Origin: Litorivicinus lipolyticus
GTDB lineage: Bacteria; Pseudomonadota; Gammaproteobacteria; Pseudomonadales; Litorivicinaceae
DNA: 64,000 nucleotides
Direction of reading: 5' to 3'
NCBI RefSeq assembly: GCF_009650135.1
Contig: NZ_CP045871.1
Location: 558,001-622,000, forward strand
Shown here in pieces: positions 18,478 to 27,424 of this stretch (position 1 is its first letter; the number at the start of each line of letters is the position of its first letter). Under the pieces are notes generated by a model. The model was not told the DNA's origin, did not search any database, and worked only from the letters and a program-made list of their open reading frames with translations. The position numbers and the translations under genes are program-made.

Positions 18478-19431
18478 TTAAAAACCGAGCGTCGGCCCGG
18501 CGGGGTCCTCGGTCGGGCGCACGCGGTACAGGCTGGCCTCGCCGCTGACGGCGGGCACCAGTGTACGGCTGGCGCCGGCGTCGACCAGTACCGTGTCGCC
18601 GGGGTTAATTAGGGTGTCGGTGCCATCCACCGTCAGTTTCCAGTGTCCACGCATACCCATCAATACCTCGGGGCGGTCGGACTGGTAGGCCGATGTTAGC
18701 GATCCGCGGCTGACGAAATCGACCTCGAATCCAGGCCGGTCATGGATCAGCGCACCAGCGCCAATGACAGGGCAGGGCTGGTGATCGGACAAGGCCATTA
18801 AGTCCCAATAGCGTTTGACGTAATGGGGTACGACGGCTGCGTTAGGCAGCTCGGGAAAGGCGGTCAGTTGTTGCTCGGTCAGCGGCGTTATCGGGGCCAC
18901 CCCAGGCGGCAGAGTTTCATCCAGTTGGCGATCGTATAGCCGACCGTTATCGCCCAAAACCAGTCCGTGGGCCTCGGCCGCTGCCAGCACATGCGGCGCC
19001 CAAACCACGCCACCACCGGCATCATCGCCGCCCAAGACGGCCATGATCATGCCGTAGTCATCGCCGACGTTTTCAAATCCGCGAAACACCGGGGTTGGGA
19101 TGTTAAAGATGTCACCTTCATTCAAAATCACCTCGCCGGCGCTGCCGTGTTGGCCCCAAAAAAAACGCCATCGGCCTTTCAGAACAAAGAACACTTCGGC
19201 GGTGCGGTGGGTGTGTAGCGAGTTGTTGCACTTGGGCGGTTGTCCGGCGGCACCAATGTTGAAACCGATCTGGTCGCTAAGGTGAACGTGTTGATCGGCC
19301 GATTCCGACACCCCTCCGCCGATAATGGTGAAGTTTTCTTTTTGATCCGAGCCGGGTGTGTGCGCGTCGATAAACGCGGTGCGGCAGGGTTTTAGTTCGC
19401 CAAAACGGACGACGTGGACGGGGTTACGCAT
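18478..19431 (-). CDS. Double-cupin protein of unknown substrate
   Basis: A 317-residue protein with two cupin domains. In the first, [14 protein letters not shown] (about residues 73-86) fits the metal motif HxHx3Ex6G exactly, while the second motif reads [10 protein letters not shown], with Arg where the fourth ligand His is usual. The C-terminal domain ([14 protein letters not shown]...[11 protein letters not shown]) lacks the His cluster and is probably structural. Such proteins include dioxygenases and isomerases. It is a single gene, divergent from the LOG gene, so context gives no substrate. Confidence 0.75.
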   Translation of the reverse strand: MRNPVHVVRFGELKPCRTAFIDAHTPGSDQKENFTIIGGGVSESADQHVHLSDQIGFNIGAAGQPPKCNNSLHTHRTAEVFFVLKGRWRFFWGQHGSAGEVILNEGDIFNIPTPVFRGFENVGDDYGMIMAVLGGDDAGGGVVWAPHVLAAAEAHGLVLGDNGRLYDRQLDETLPPGVAPITPLTEQQLTAFPELPNAAVVPHYVKRYWDLMALSDHQPCPVIGAGALIHDRPGFEVDFVSRGSLTSAYQSDRPEVLMGMRGHWKLTVDGTDTLINPGDTVLVDAGASRTLVPAVSGEASLYRVRPTEDPAGPTLGF

Positions 19432-19542
19432 GGATCGGATGGCCTGACATTATTTTAGTTAAGATAGAGCGCAGTGCATTCGGATGCAAACCCTTTTGCC
19501 GACGGCTAGGGTAGGCTATAGGTCCAAACCAAGGAGCCGTTG

Positions 19543-20124
19543 ATGAATCGAGTCTGTGTATTTTGTGGATCCAGTCCGGGTCTGGGTGATGATTACCTGG
19601 CGCTGGCCCGAAGCCTCGGTGAAACCTTGGCGCAACGCGGTATCGAACTGGTCTATGGCGGCGCTGCGGTCGGCTTGATGGGGGCGACCGCGGATGCGTG
19701 TTTGGGCGCGGGCGGGCGCGTGATTGGGGTTATTCCTGAATACCTCGCGGACAAAGAGTTGGCCCACCCCGGCCTAACCCAGCTCGAAGTGGTCGATTCG
19801 ATGCACGCACGAAAGGCGCGTATGGCGGATTTGTCCGATGCCTTTGTTGCCTTGCCCGGGGGTGTGGGTACGCTCGAGGAATTGTTCGAGATTTGGACCT
19901 GGACCCAGCTTGGGTTGCACCGAAAGCCATTAGGGGTGGTCAATGCTGGCGGTTTTTACCAGGGCCTGATCGATTTCGTGGCGCACCTAGCCGACCAGGG
20001 ATTCATGAAGCCTGCGCATCGCGATTTATTGCTGGCCGACTCGTCGCCGGCAGGCCTTTTGGATCGGCTGGCGACGGCGGATTTGCCGGACACCCCTAAA
20101 TGGGTTGCGACGCCGCGTCGGTGA
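19543..20124 (+). CDS. LOG family protein (nucleoside 5'-monophosphate phosphoribohydrolase)
   Basis: A 193-residue Rossmann-fold protein. CVFCGSSPG near the N terminus, LVYGGAAVGLMG, and the nucleotide-site motif LPGGVGTLEELFE place it in the LOG/TIGR00730 family, which cleaves cytokinin nucleotides in plants and AMP-type nucleotides in bacteria. AAGGAG precedes the ATG at 19543. Its 3' end overlaps the convergent RND transporter gene by 29 bases. Confidence 0.9.
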   Translation: MNRVCVFCGSSPGLGDDYLALARSLGETLAQRGIELVYGGAAVGLMGATADACLGAGGRVIGVIPEYLADKELAHPGLTQLEVVDSMHARKARMADLSDAFVALPGGVGTLEELFEIWTWTQLGLHRKPLGVVNAGGFYQGLIDFVAHLADQGFMKPAHRDLLLADSSPAGLLDRLATADLPDTPKWVATPRR

Positions 20125-23100
20125 CCGCGATGGCGGCGGTTTGACCGCGCAGCTTGGCGATGCCCATAAACACTGCTGGCACCGACAGCAAGATAATAAT
20201 GGTGCCAAACAGCACCCCAAAGCCGATACTGACGGCCAGCGGAATCAGGAACTGAGCTTGCAGGCTGGTTTCGAGGATCAGCGGGAAAATGCCCAAAAAG
20301 GTCGTCAGCGAGGTCAGTAGAATGGGCCTGAATCGGGACTTGGTGCCTTCGACCACGGCGGTTTGAACGTCGTAACCGGCGGCGATGTACTCGTTGTACT
20401 TGTCGACCATTACCAGCGAGTTGTTGATGACCACGCCGGCCAGTCCGATAATGCCGAAAATGCTGAGCAAACCGACCGCGATACCCATGATCAGGTGGCC
20501 CATGATGGCGCCGATCAGCCCCAGTGGAATCGCGAACATAACCACAATGGGTTGCACGTAGCTGCGGAAAATGAGCGCCAACAGCGCAAAGATAATAAAC
20601 ATCGCAACCGCGAAGGCTTGACCCAGGGCGGCGCCGGCATCGCCTTGGGTGCGCTGCTCGCCGCCAAAGTCGATTTGCAACCCCGGGTAGCGTTGGAGCA
20701 AGTCCGGAATGACGTTTTGGCTCAAAAAGTCGTTGGCCTCCTGGCCGGTAATGATGCTCAGGTCAACGTCCGCGGTCATTGTCGTGATGGTGCGGCCATC
20801 GCGCCGGTTGATCTGGGTCGGGCTGGTGCCCGGCTCAATGTCAGCAACGGCACTGATCGGGATCAGATCACCCGCCGGCGTTCGAATGGTGCTTTCTAAC
20901 AAGTCATCCAGGGTGTTGCGTTCGTCCTCGGGGTAGCGCACGAACACGCGCACATCGTCACGCCCGCGCTGAACCCGTGCCGCTTCGGTGCCGTAAAAAC
21001 CGCCGCGAACTTGGGTCGCCAGGTCATTTAGCTGAACGCCATAGGCGGGGGCGCTGTCTTTCAGTGACAGCGTGTATTCCAGCTTGCCGGACGAGTTGTC
21101 ATCGCGAATGTCAAAGATACCCGGCACGTCGGCCAGAGCCGCGCGCAGGTCGGCCATGACCGGGGCGATGTCTTGGCCGTCAGCGACCGAGGCTTCCAGG
21201 GCGACGGCGGCACCGGCGTCAACCAGGTCGGCGCTCAGTACCAACTTTTTAACCCCGGGTACATCGCCAATTTCGTCACGCCACAGACGTTCGAAGTCGG
21301 CAGTCGCCACGGTGCGGATTTCCGGGTCACTCAGGCGCACAACCACATGCGCTAGCGCCGCGCCGCTGTTGGTAGTGCCGCCACCGGGTCCACCGTCGCG
21401 TGGGCCTTCGCCGATCACGGTGTAAATGTTTTCAACCACCGGGATGACGTCTTGCTCGGACAGCGTCAGCCCGGCGCGATAGGCGGCCGCGCGCAGTCGG
21501 TCGGTCAAGGCTTGGGTACGTTCAAAGGTCGTGCCATCGGTCATTTCGATGTCGGCCGTGACGAATTTGCCCTCGATCGCCGGAAAGAAGCTGAACTTGA
21601 CGTAGCCGTGGGCCATAACCCCCACCGTCAGCACCATCATGCTGACCACGAGCGCGATTGGGACCGAGGTGTGGGCGGTCGCGAAGCGCAGCATGGCGTC
21701 CAGCGGTCCGTTAATAAAGGCCTTAAGGCCGCGGTCAATCGGGGCCCGCACGCGGTTCATCCAACGCACCAGAAAGAAGGTTTTGGCCTGCGGACGCAGG
21801 TCCAAACTGGACAGGTGGCGGGGCAGTATCAACAGCGATTGGGCCAGCGACAGCAACAGCACAATGATGACGACGGTGGGAATATCGCCCAAAAACTTGC
21901 CCAATATGCCGGGCAATTGCAGCAACGGCGTAAAGGCCACGACCGTGGTCAGTGCACTGAAAATAACCGGGATGGCGACGCGCTGGGTGCCCAGCACCGA
22001 CGCGGCGACGCCACCGGTGCCCTGTTCGTTGTTGAGGTAGACGTTCTCGCCCACGACAATCGCATTGTCGACGACGATGCCGATCGCCAAGATGAAGCCA
22101 AACAGACTGATCATGTTGATTGACATGTCCATCAGTGCCATCACCCCAAAGGCGCCCATGAAGCTGACGCCGATGCCGACGGCGGACCAAAACGACAGCC
22201 GTAAGTCCAAAAACAATGCCAGACACAGCACCACTAAACCCAGCCCCAGTATGGCGTTGGACATCAGCAGGTCCAGGCGATTTTGCAGTTCTTCGGCTTC
22301 GTTATTCCAGATCGTGGCTTCGATGCCACTGGGCAGGCTGGGGATGAAGACCGCGTCCAAGTAGGCGCTGACGTCGTCAACGATGGCCAATACCTGTTCG
22401 TCGCCAACGCGGTAGACGTTGACGCTGGCACTGGGCCGATCGCCAAAGCGTGCCGACAAGTCGGATTGTTCGAATCCGTCGATGACGGTGGCTACGTCGC
22501 TTAGGGTGACGCGCGTTCCGTTGTCGCCGGACACCAACACGATGTCACCGAACTCGGCGGCGGTGAAATTGCGTCCCAGCGTGCGCAGCGGCACGGTCAG
22601 CTGGTTGGTGCGCAGGTCACCGCCGGGTAACTCGAGACTGTTGGCGCGTACCGTTTGGGCGACTTGATTGAGGGTCAAGCCATAGGACGCGAGCGTATCG
22701 CGGTCGATTTCAATAGAGATTTCATAGTCGCGGGTGCGCGACACCTGGACGAAAGAGAGGCTGTCGAGCTTGGACAGCTCGTCCTTCAGGCGCTCGGCTT
22801 GGTGCTTTAATACGGCTTCGTCGACAAAGCCGTGGACGGTGATTTCCAGGACCTGGCTACGGTTCGAGGCCTGGATCACGCTGGGTTCCTCGGCGTCCTC
22901 TGGGAACACGCTGATGCGGTCGATCTCGGCCTTGACGTCGTCTAGCTTTTGGCTGACATCCTCGCCCAGTTTCAGCGCCACGTTGACGCTGGCACGGCCT
23001 TCGAACGCGGTCGCGGTGATTTCATCGACGCCGTCAATGCTCGACAATTGGTCTTCAATCGGCCGGATGATGCTCTGCTCGATCTCTTGTGGGCTGGCGC

Positions 23101-23260
23101 CAGGGTAGACCACGCTGATCGAGATCTGGTCCAGGGTGAATTCAGGAAAGGTCTGCTGGGGCAGTTTGACGGCGCTGATGATGCCGATGCCCAATACAAA
23201 GACCATGCTCAGGTTGGCGGCGACCGGGTGTTCGGTCATCCACTTAATCAGCCCATTCAT
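20096..23260 (-). CDS. RND efflux transporter, inner-membrane subunit (AcrB-like)
   Basis: A 1054-residue proton-driven pump with the RND layout: TM1 at residues 12-32, a large periplasmic loop, TM2-6, a second loop and TM8-12. The proton-relay Asp lies in GIVVDNAIVVGEN of TM4. The N terminus (MTEHPVAANLSMVFVLGIG) and YPGASPQEIEQSI resemble the MexB-related subgroup often found with a single adaptor gene. It follows the adaptor by three bases. No outer-membrane channel gene is present, so a TolC-type partner is presumably encoded elsewhere. Substrate unknown. Confidence 0.93.
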   Translation of the reverse strand: MNGLIKWMTEHPVAANLSMVFVLGIGIISAVKLPQQTFPEFTLDQISISVVYPGASPQEIEQSIIRPIEDQLSSIDGVDEITATAFEGRASVNVALKLGEDVSQKLDDVKAEIDRISVFPEDAEEPSVIQASNRSQVLEITVHGFVDEAVLKHQAERLKDELSKLDSLSFVQVSRTRDYEISIEIDRDTLASYGLTLNQVAQTVRANSLELPGGDLRTNQLTVPLRTLGRNFTAAEFGDIVLVSGDNGTRVTLSDVATVIDGFEQSDLSARFGDRPSASVNVYRVGDEQVLAIVDDVSAYLDAVFIPSLPSGIEATIWNNEAEELQNRLDLLMSNAILGLGLVVLCLALFLDLRLSFWSAVGIGVSFMGAFGVMALMDMSINMISLFGFILAIGIVVDNAIVVGENVYLNNEQGTGGVAASVLGTQRVAIPVIFSALTTVVAFTPLLQLPGILGKFLGDIPTVVIIVLLLSLAQSLLILPRHLSSLDLRPQAKTFFLVRWMNRVRAPIDRGLKAFINGPLDAMLRFATAHTSVPIALVVSMMVLTVGVMAHGYVKFSFFPAIEGKFVTADIEMTDGTTFERTQALTDRLRAAAYRAGLTLSEQDVIPVVENIYTVIGEGPRDGGPGGGTTNSGAALAHVVVRLSDPEIRTVATADFERLWRDEIGDVPGVKKLVLSADLVDAGAAVALEASVADGQDIAPVMADLRAALADVPGIFDIRDDNSSGKLEYTLSLKDSAPAYGVQLNDLATQVRGGFYGTEAARVQRGRDDVRVFVRYPEDERNTLDDLLESTIRTPAGDLIPISAVADIEPGTSPTQINRRDGRTITTMTADVDLSIITGQEANDFLSQNVIPDLLQRYPGLQIDFGGEQRTQGDAGAALGQAFAVAMFIIFALLALIFRSYVQPIVVMFAIPLGLIGAIMGHLIMGIAVGLLSIFGIIGLAGVVINNSLVMVDKYNEYIAAGYDVQTAVVEGTKSRFRPILLTSLTTFLGIFPLILETSLQAQFLIPLAVSIGFGVLFGTIIILLSVPAVFMGIAKLRGQTAAIAVTDAASQPI

Positions 23261-23263
23261 CGC

Positions 23264-24421
23264 TTAGTTAGCCCCCGACTGGGGTTCGTTCGAGCGCTCG
23301 GCGCGAACCGGCATGCCGTCGCGGGCGCCATCCAAGGACGACACGATGACCGCTTGGCCGGCCAAGCCGGGAGCGCGCACGTAGAGTATTTCTTGGTCGC
23401 GGTGAATGACCTCGACCGAGCGCACCCTCAGGCTACCGTTCTGATCAACCCAGACTTGGTTGCCCACCCGCAACGCGGTGCTGGGAATCATCACGCTGTC
23501 GCTGACTGCGTGGCCGTCAATGGTCACTTTGACGTAGCTATTGGCCAAAAGTGCCGGGGCGTTCGGGCTGATGGCATCAAGCACGCGCACGGTAACCCCG
23601 AGTGTCCGGGTTTTGGCATTGATCGCCGGGCTGACGCGTTGGACACGAGCGGCATAGCGGTGGTCGGACCATTCGACTATGGCGGCGGCTTGGCCGGCGC
23701 CCATCAAATCCGGAATTAACGCGGCTTCTGCTTTTGTCAGCGACAGCTCAACCTCCATTGCGGTGTCGGTAAACAATGTTGCCACCGCTTGCCCGGCCCC
23801 CAACACGGCGCCTAGCTCGGCGCTTTGGTCAAGCACACGACCGGCGAATGGGGCCTCAATCCGAGTGTTATCGACCGCCACTTGCGCGCTTTGGCGGGCT
23901 GCTTTCAGGCTCAAAATGGCCGATCGAACCTGGGTGACTTGGGTTTCCAGCTGGTCCAGTTGATTCAAGCTGACGCTGCCTTGCTGGTACAGGGACTCGG
24001 TCCGCGCCAACTGTTTAGTCAGTAGCGCCAGGTTGGCTTGGTTGCCGGCTAAATCGGCCTCGGCTCGGGCCAGGTTGGCGCGCGCTACGCGATCGTCGAG
24101 CTGGGCTAAGGTTTCGCCACGCTCGACCCGGGCACGCTGCTCGATTGCCGGGTGCAGCGAAACGACGCGGCCACCGGTCTGTGCAGCCACCGCAACCTGT
24201 CGGAAAGGGCGCACAAACCCATCGGCGCGGACCGGCAATGGGGCGCTCATGGGGGTGGCGATCACGGTGCTGACAATGGGTGTTTGACGCGGTTGCGGTT
24301 CGGCCTGGACCGGGGTCTTGAGTGCGCCCATGACCTGAAAACCGCCGACGCCCACCGCTAAAATCAGGGCCGATAGGCAGTACCACAGAAAGTTATCGCG
24401 GATCGCGGTAAAAAAGCGCAT
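23264..24421 (-). CDS. RND periplasmic adaptor (membrane fusion protein)
   Basis: 385 residues: N-terminal membrane anchor or signal helix (about 10-30), a lipoyl-like half (VAVAAQTGGRVVSLHP), an alpha-hairpin (LARAEADLAGNQANLALLTKQ, shown in part), the second lipoyl half (IEAPFAGRVLDQSAELGAVL) and a beta-barrel/membrane-proximal C-terminal part. This is the standard order for MFP/HlyD-type adaptors. It is the first gene of the pump operon, 96 bases from the divergent TetR gene and its palindrome. Confidence 0.93.
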   Translation of the reverse strand: MRFFTAIRDNFLWYCLSALILAVGVGGFQVMGALKTPVQAEPQPRQTPIVSTVIATPMSAPLPVRADGFVRPFRQVAVAAQTGGRVVSLHPAIEQRARVERGETLAQLDDRVARANLARAEADLAGNQANLALLTKQLARTESLYQQGSVSLNQLDQLETQVTQVRSAILSLKAARQSAQVAVDNTRIEAPFAGRVLDQSAELGAVLGAGQAVATLFTDTAMEVELSLTKAEAALIPDLMGAGQAAAIVEWSDHRYAARVQRVSPAINAKTRTLGVTVRVLDAISPNAPALLANSYVKVTIDGHAVSDSVMIPSTALRVGNQVWVDQNGSLRVRSVEVIHRDQEILYVRAPGLAGQAVIVSSLDGARDGMPVRAERSNEPQSGAN

Positions 24422-24443
24422 AAAACCAAAACCTTGAATTAAG

Positions 24444-24457
24444 TGACCGGCCAGTCA
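24444..24457. promoter_or_regulatory. Palindromic operator between the RND adaptor and TetR genes
   Basis: TGACCGGCCAGTCA is a 14-bp palindrome with one mismatched pair. It sits 23 bases from the adaptor start and 60 from the tetR start, where a TetR-family repressor of both genes would bind. Confidence 0.6.
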
Positions 24458-24517
24458 GTGAATGCAGTATGGTGATTGGGAAACAAAGATCAACTGCTGT
24501 TACAAAGGTTTAAAGCG

Positions 24518-25171
24518 ATGCCCCAAGCCGGCAAACCCGTCGATCACGCACTGCGCGCCCGCCGCGAGGCGGACATTCGCGCATCGGCATTGGATGTATT
24601 AACGTCCAAGGGCTACGCCGGGATGCGCTTGGACGAGGTCGCGCGCTTGGCCGGTGTTAGCAAATCCGCGGTGTATCTGTATTTCGATAGCAAGGCGGAC
24701 CTGTATAAATCCGTTTTGAAATCGTTGTCGGTGCGCACGGCCGGCGAAATTCAGGCGTTGCGCAGTGCCCGCGATCTGGACTATCCGCAGCGGCTGGCGC
24801 AAACCTTGGATACGCTTTACGCGGCCATGCTCGAATCGCCGATGGGGGCGCTGTTGCCCGTGGTCAGCGAGACCGCCCGCCAATACCCGGATTTGGCGGC
24901 GTATTTTTTGACCGAAGTACGCGGCCCCCTGGACCTGGCTCTGCTTGGATTGATGGCCGAAGGCGTTGCCGCCGGCGCCTTTGCCGATCGGCCGATCACG
25001 CGCTCGGTGCCCCTGCTGGTCGGGCCCATTGTTGCGCTGGCATTGCAGCAATCGATTGCCGCCAACGTCGCCCAGCCACCGGTGTTGGATCTGCCGGCGC
25101 TAAAACGTGCGCACTATGAATTACTGATGGCTGCGCTGGTGCCGCCGGCACTTCCTGATACTCCGTCCTAG
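24518..25171 (+). CDS. TetR-family regulator of the RND pump
   Basis: A 217-residue repressor-type protein. The N-terminal helix-turn-helix spans RLDEVARLAGVSKSAVYLYF followed by DSKADLYKSVL, the typical TetR sequence, and the C-terminal domain is variable, as expected for ligand binding. The ATG at 24518 is preferred (AAAGG nine bases upstream) to an in-frame TTG at 24476. The gene is divergent from the RND operon with a palindrome between them, so it most likely represses the pump and itself. Confidence 0.9.
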   Translation: MPQAGKPVDHALRARREADIRASALDVLTSKGYAGMRLDEVARLAGVSKSAVYLYFDSKADLYKSVLKSLSVRTAGEIQALRSARDLDYPQRLAQTLDTLYAAMLESPMGALLPVVSETARQYPDLAAYFLTEVRGPLDLALLGLMAEGVAAGAFADRPITRSVPLLVGPIVALALQQSIAANVAQPPVLDLPALKRAHYELLMAALVPPALPDTPS

Positions 25172-25207
25172 CACTATGCTAGGCGTGCCTTAACCGTTGG
25201 AGCCACC

Positions 25208-26149
25208 GTGTTTTCCCAATTCATGCTAGCCCTGGGTATTACCGCGCCGATTTTTATCGTGTTGGTGTTTGGCATGGTGCTGCGCCGGCGCCGCTGGATC
25301 GACGACAGTTTCGTCGAAACCGGCTCCAGCTTAGTGTTTCGGTTGGCCCTTCCCTGTGTGTTGTTCTTGAGCATTAGTCAGACCCGATTCGAGGACGCAT
25401 TTGATCCGCGCATGATTGCGGTCGGGGTGGGCGGGACCTTTTTGGTGTGGTTGCTGCTGGAATGGGTGGCGGGCCGTTGGATCCAACCACCACGGGATCG
25501 TGGCGTGGTCATTCAAGCCAGCTTTCGCGCCAATATGGGCATTATCGGATTGGCTTATTGCGTCAATGCCTATGGCACTGAAGGGTTGGCCCAGGCGTCA
25601 ATTTACCTGGCCTTGGTGACGATTTTGTACAACGTATTGTCGGTGGTGACGCTCAACCGTTGGGTTGATGGCGCCCGCGGGCTGCGTGGCACAGTTAGCG
25701 GCATCGTCAAGAACCCCCTAATTATCGCGATCGTATCGGCCTTGCCGTTTTCAATCACCCAAGTCAGTTTGCCTGCGGTGCTAATCCAATCCGGCGCTTA
25801 TTTAGCCCAGTTGGCACTGCCGTTGGCGCTGCTGTGCACCGGTGCCAGTCTCAGCTTTGCCGGTTTGCGCGCGGATTCGTGGAATGCGGTGTTCGCTTGC
25901 TTTGCCAAATTGTTTTGGGTGCCGGTGCTGATTGGTGCGCTAGGGGTGATGGCCGGGTTGTCCGAACAGTTATTGGGCATTGTGATCTTGATGGCGTCGG
26001 CGCCGACGGCAGCGGCCAGCTACGTCATGGTGCGTGGCGTTGGCGGCAATGCGACCTTGGCGGCCAATATCATTGTGCTGACAACGCTAGCGTCGGCTGT
26101 CAGCACCAGTGTGCTGTTAGTGTTGGCGCAGCTAGGCGGTTTTTTGTGA
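25208..26149 (+). CDS. AEC family transporter (auxin-efflux-carrier type permease)
   Basis: A 313-residue permease with about ten hydrophobic segments in two halves. RANMGIIGLAYCVNAYG and the C-terminal APTAAASYVMVRGVGGNATLA carry the family's conserved small and polar residues. GTG start at 25208 with TGGAG five bases upstream. Members export or import small organic anions such as malate, so the substrate is open. Its last bases overlap the convergent small gene at 26132. Confidence 0.88.
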   Translation: MFSQFMLALGITAPIFIVLVFGMVLRRRRWIDDSFVETGSSLVFRLALPCVLFLSISQTRFEDAFDPRMIAVGVGGTFLVWLLLEWVAGRWIQPPRDRGVVIQASFRANMGIIGLAYCVNAYGTEGLAQASIYLALVTILYNVLSVVTLNRWVDGARGLRGTVSGIVKNPLIIAIVSALPFSITQVSLPAVLIQSGAYLAQLALPLALLCTGASLSFAGLRADSWNAVFACFAKLFWVPVLIGALGVMAGLSEQLLGIVILMASAPTAAASYVMVRGVGGNATLAANIIVLTTLASAVSTSVLLVLAQLGGFL

Positions 26150-26410
26150 GTCGGGCGACGTCGCCAGTCGTGAATCGACCGCCGCCATGATGTCAATTAC
26201 CAACCGCCCATCCAAGGTAGTGCCCGGGGCGACGGTCAATCCACCAATACTAAAACCCTGATCACAACCAATTTCTAACAGCTTCAATACTTGATCAATG
26301 GCGTCGCGGCGTTGCGATACAGTGCCATCAATTTTACTTTGCGCCACCAATTGGACGGCTACTCTTAGGGCCTGGCGAAAGCTGGGTTCGATTTTAATTG
26401 TAGTTTTCAT
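26132..26410 (-). CDS. Small conserved-looking protein, unknown function
   Basis: 92 residues, starting MKTTIKIEPSFRQALRVAV, with a basic N-terminal half predicted helical and a Gly-rich middle (GFSIGGLTVAPGTTLDGR). No domain recognised. The ATG at 26410 is preferred to a TTG one codon earlier. It is preceded by two 10-bp direct repeats and overlaps the end of the AEC transporter gene by 18 bases. Acceptance as a gene rests on codon pattern and position in a co-directional block; it may be a small DNA- or protein-binding accessory factor. Confidence 0.5.
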   Translation of the reverse strand: MKTTIKIEPSFRQALRVAVQLVAQSKIDGTVSQRRDAIDQVLKLLEIGCDQGFSIGGLTVAPGTTLDGRLVIDIMAAVDSRLATSPDSQKTA

Positions 26411-26416
26411 CAAATA

Positions 26417-26468
26417 AGTATGACCGTATGCATTCGGATTCTCACCCGTTGATTAAGCAGTATGACCG
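26417..26468. repeat. Pair of direct repeats AGTATGACCG, 42 bp apart
   Basis: Exact 10-bp copies at 26417-26426 and 26459-26468, four helical turns apart, in the gap between the winged-helix gene and the 92-residue gene. The spacing fits two protein-binding sites on one DNA face; function is inferred. Confidence 0.4.
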
Positions 26469-26480
26469 ATAAAAATTGTG

Positions 26481-27191
26481 CTATCGCTGCGGCCGGATAC
26501 GAATGGCTTCCAAGATGCAGTCGTAAAGCAGGTTGATAAAGTCGCTGGCGATTCGTTGCCCCAGCGGCGTCAGCGCGACCCAGCGATCGTTGAAAAAATG
26601 CTCGCTACTGGTTTCAACCCAGCCGTTTAGAATCCAGCGCCGCAGCTCCGGTTCCAAGTCCTCGCCGATGGCGGCGTTGTGGTCTTGTAAAACGTTACGA
26701 ATGCGTCGGCGATCGGCCCCATGGTGGCTGAGGTGCAGTCGCAGCAGGCTAAATAGGGCGCGGCCGTGGACGGGCGTTAGGCGCTGGGTGCCGGCGTATT
26801 CGGCACGCAGCCACCCCAGGCGCACGGCACGGGAAAAGGCGTCGGCGTGGTCGGTCCGCGGCCAATCGCACTGTTCGATTTGGTCGACTAGGGCTCGCGT
26901 CGGTTGATCTAGCGCCGACATCATCAGATCAGAGGCAAACCAGGCATCGTCGACCACGTAGGCCAGGCCCGTGGCTGCGTAAATTTTGAGCAGCTTGCGA
27001 GCGGTCGGGCGACTGGCACCGGACACCAACGAAAATTGGTCGGTTTTTAACGCCCAGCGCTCGAGCGAGGCCAGCATCAGTGCACGCATCCCAAGTGTTC
27101 GGAAGGGATCGGCGATGGCCGGGTTGCGTGCATAGGAAGCTGCGACATACCCCCGCGCCAAGGCCCAGTGGATGTCCTCGGGTGCGGGCAC
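26481..27191 (-). CDS. Winged-helix-like protein A, unknown family
   Basis: 236 residues, soluble. An N-terminal helix-turn-helix-like stretch (FSLVSGASRPTARKLLKIYAATGLAYV in part, residues about 52-78) is followed by a helical middle and a C-terminal LTPLGQRIASDF segment, the layout of MarR/PadR-like winged-helix proteins. The same landmarks in the same order occur in the next upstream gene (27425-28204), so the two are diverged paralogues. The start is a GTG without a strong RBS; a later Met is possible. A transcriptional regulator is likely but its target is unknown. Confidence 0.65.
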   Translation of the reverse strand: MPAPEDIHWALARGYVAASYARNPAIADPFRTLGMRALMLASLERWALKTDQFSLVSGASRPTARKLLKIYAATGLAYVVDDAWFASDLMMSALDQPTRALVDQIEQCDWPRTDHADAFSRAVRLGWLRAEYAGTQRLTPVHGRALFSLLRLHLSHHGADRRRIRNVLQDHNAAIGEDLEPELRRWILNGWVETSSEHFFNDRWVALTPLGQRIASDFINLLYDCILEAIRIRPQR

Positions 27192-27424
27192 GACGTTAAC
27201 GTACCATTGCTTGTCAGTGGCGTTCAGTGGGCTAAAAATGACCGCTCCTCAATCACAGTAAAGCGTTAAAAAAAGGGGCAAGTACGCTAGCGATTTTCCC
27301 AAGATCTAACTATCAATCGTGTGGGCAATGTATGCAAATATTTTTTGGTCGGCACCGCGTCTTAGCCAGCATAGCTCGTCCGGTGGGTGTCAGTTATAGT
27401 GTCATAAGGCCTGGCTTGCTGGAC

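Noticed and set aside
21452..22123. Plus-strand open frame inside the RND pump gene
   Set aside because: Antisense of a fully conserved transporter; composition (Gln, Arg, His rich) is that of a mirrored frame.
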